Shown: positions 63,405-64,000 of the stretch, in pieces | Position numbering within the stretch: the first letter of the stretch is position 1 | How the letters are laid out: each line of letters begins with the position of its first letter | NCBI GenBank assembly: GCA_032719365.1 | Contig: CM064861.1 | Span: 93,756,721-93,820,720 of the forward strand | Source of the DNA: Prinsepia uniflora | Taxonomy: Eukaryota; Streptophyta; Magnoliopsida; Rosales; Rosaceae | Length of the DNA stretch: 64,000 nt | Reading direction: 5' to 3' | Notes under the pieces: generated by a model | The model's input: only the letters and a program-made list of their open reading frames with translations | Told to the model about the DNA's origin: nothing | Database searches by the model: none | Translations under genes and position numbers: made by a program

Positions 63405-64000
63405 ACCCGCTAGGACAGGAAGGCCGCCGACCGATCGCCTGATCGGCACCCTCACGGCCTACGGCCTTCCGATCGGCACCAAACTACAGACCAGCCACTC
63501 GGCATCTGACAATGGACAGACGACAGCTGGCCGCGACAGTCACCTAACCAGTTCTGCCCTACCAACTTCCTGACGAAGGCAGGTTGGGACTCCAGCTGGC
63601 GCCTCCCCCGGATATCCAGGATTGGTCAGACAGCTTATAGCCACAAGGCACAACCTACTCCGGAATAGTGGCTCACCTACCGGAACAGTAACCCAACTGT
63701 CGCAGTTATGACTACTATAAATACCCCGTAACCCTTCACAAAGGTAAGTGATTCAGAACCGATCTAGAGCACTGTATTTACTTGCCTCTCGGCATTCAGC
63801 TACTAACTTAGGCATCGGAGCCCCTTCGGCTGGCACCACACCGATGTCTAGTCTTTACAGGATCCCTGCCGAACAGCGACGCCCTCAGCGGGCCCAAAAC
63901 ACCACACGGCTGGTCCTAGAACCCCCAGCGGGTCTCATCGAGTTGGTCATTTCAGGATCAAACAAACCTCATACACTACCCTTCTTACACTTTCCCAAGT

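Larger units (their letters stand above)
60529..63964 (+). repeat. Family C LTR, plus orientation, split by solo LTR B
   Basis: Pieces 60529-60564 and 63405-63964 add up to 596 bp, the same length as the intact LTR at 58995-59590 but inverted to it. A purine tract precedes it on the left. TATAAATA lies at 63716-63723. It ends GGATCAAACA at 63964. Confidence 0.88.

Overview
This is a stretch of plant (angiosperm) nuclear DNA made almost wholly of transposable elements nested in one another. The evidence is plant-type primer binding sites (initiator tRNA-Met type and a TGGCGCC type), GT-AG introns in a hAT transposase, Ty3/Gypsy Gag and protease pieces, and 5-bp and 8-bp target-site duplications. 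I found no host gene, rRNA, tRNA or CRISPR array. The species cannot be named from the sequence. Most small open reading frames here are chance frames in long terminal repeats (LTRs).

Layout. 1-1553: unassigned AT-rich DNA. 1554-3653: an old LTR-like relict. 3662-10139: a complete hAT DNA transposon, 6478 bp, with 8-bp duplications (TATTCGTG). Its five-exon transposase is spoiled only by one extra A. 10148-12318: AT-rich DNA with a TATA box, probably retroelement-derived. 12324-42711: an LTR of family B (minus strand, duplication AGTAC) split by a very large insertion. That insertion (12975 to about 40740) is a head-to-tail multimer of a non-coding LTR element of LARD type, family A: five LTRs of about 3.16 kb and four interiors of about 3.25 kb, minus strand, period 6412-6416 bp. 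42857-51427: an LTR of family F (minus), split by a solo LTR of family E (plus, duplication TTCTG), itself split by a solo family A-like LTR (minus, duplication TGTAG). 51428-53124: non-coding interior of the F element. 53125-63964: a wrecked Ty3/Gypsy (Tat-like) element, family C. Its gag-protease frame (minus) carries three TAG stops and a solo LTR of family H (duplication TCCGA). Its pol is deleted, and its LTRs are partly in inverted orientation. The rightmost one is split by a solo family B LTR (duplication ACAGG).

The most interesting signal is shared architecture. The long LTRs of families A, B, E and H have largely diverged, yet keep one ordered set of motifs: 16-bp-scale imperfect terminal inverted repeats; two GACAGGYGGCACG modules 172-175 bp apart; a GCGCGTG/CACGCGC block; a GTGAGTGGAC...GTCCACTCAC pair about 0.7-1.4 kb apart, each partner next to a CATGCATG-type motif; and a hairpin ending in TCAGACGGGAGCAGG close to the LTR end. 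Two of the paired motifs change in step between families, which suggests selected secondary structure. Together with the absence of coding capacity in the A interior, this points to a superfamily of non-autonomous elements mobilised in trans by an autonomous partner that is not in this window.
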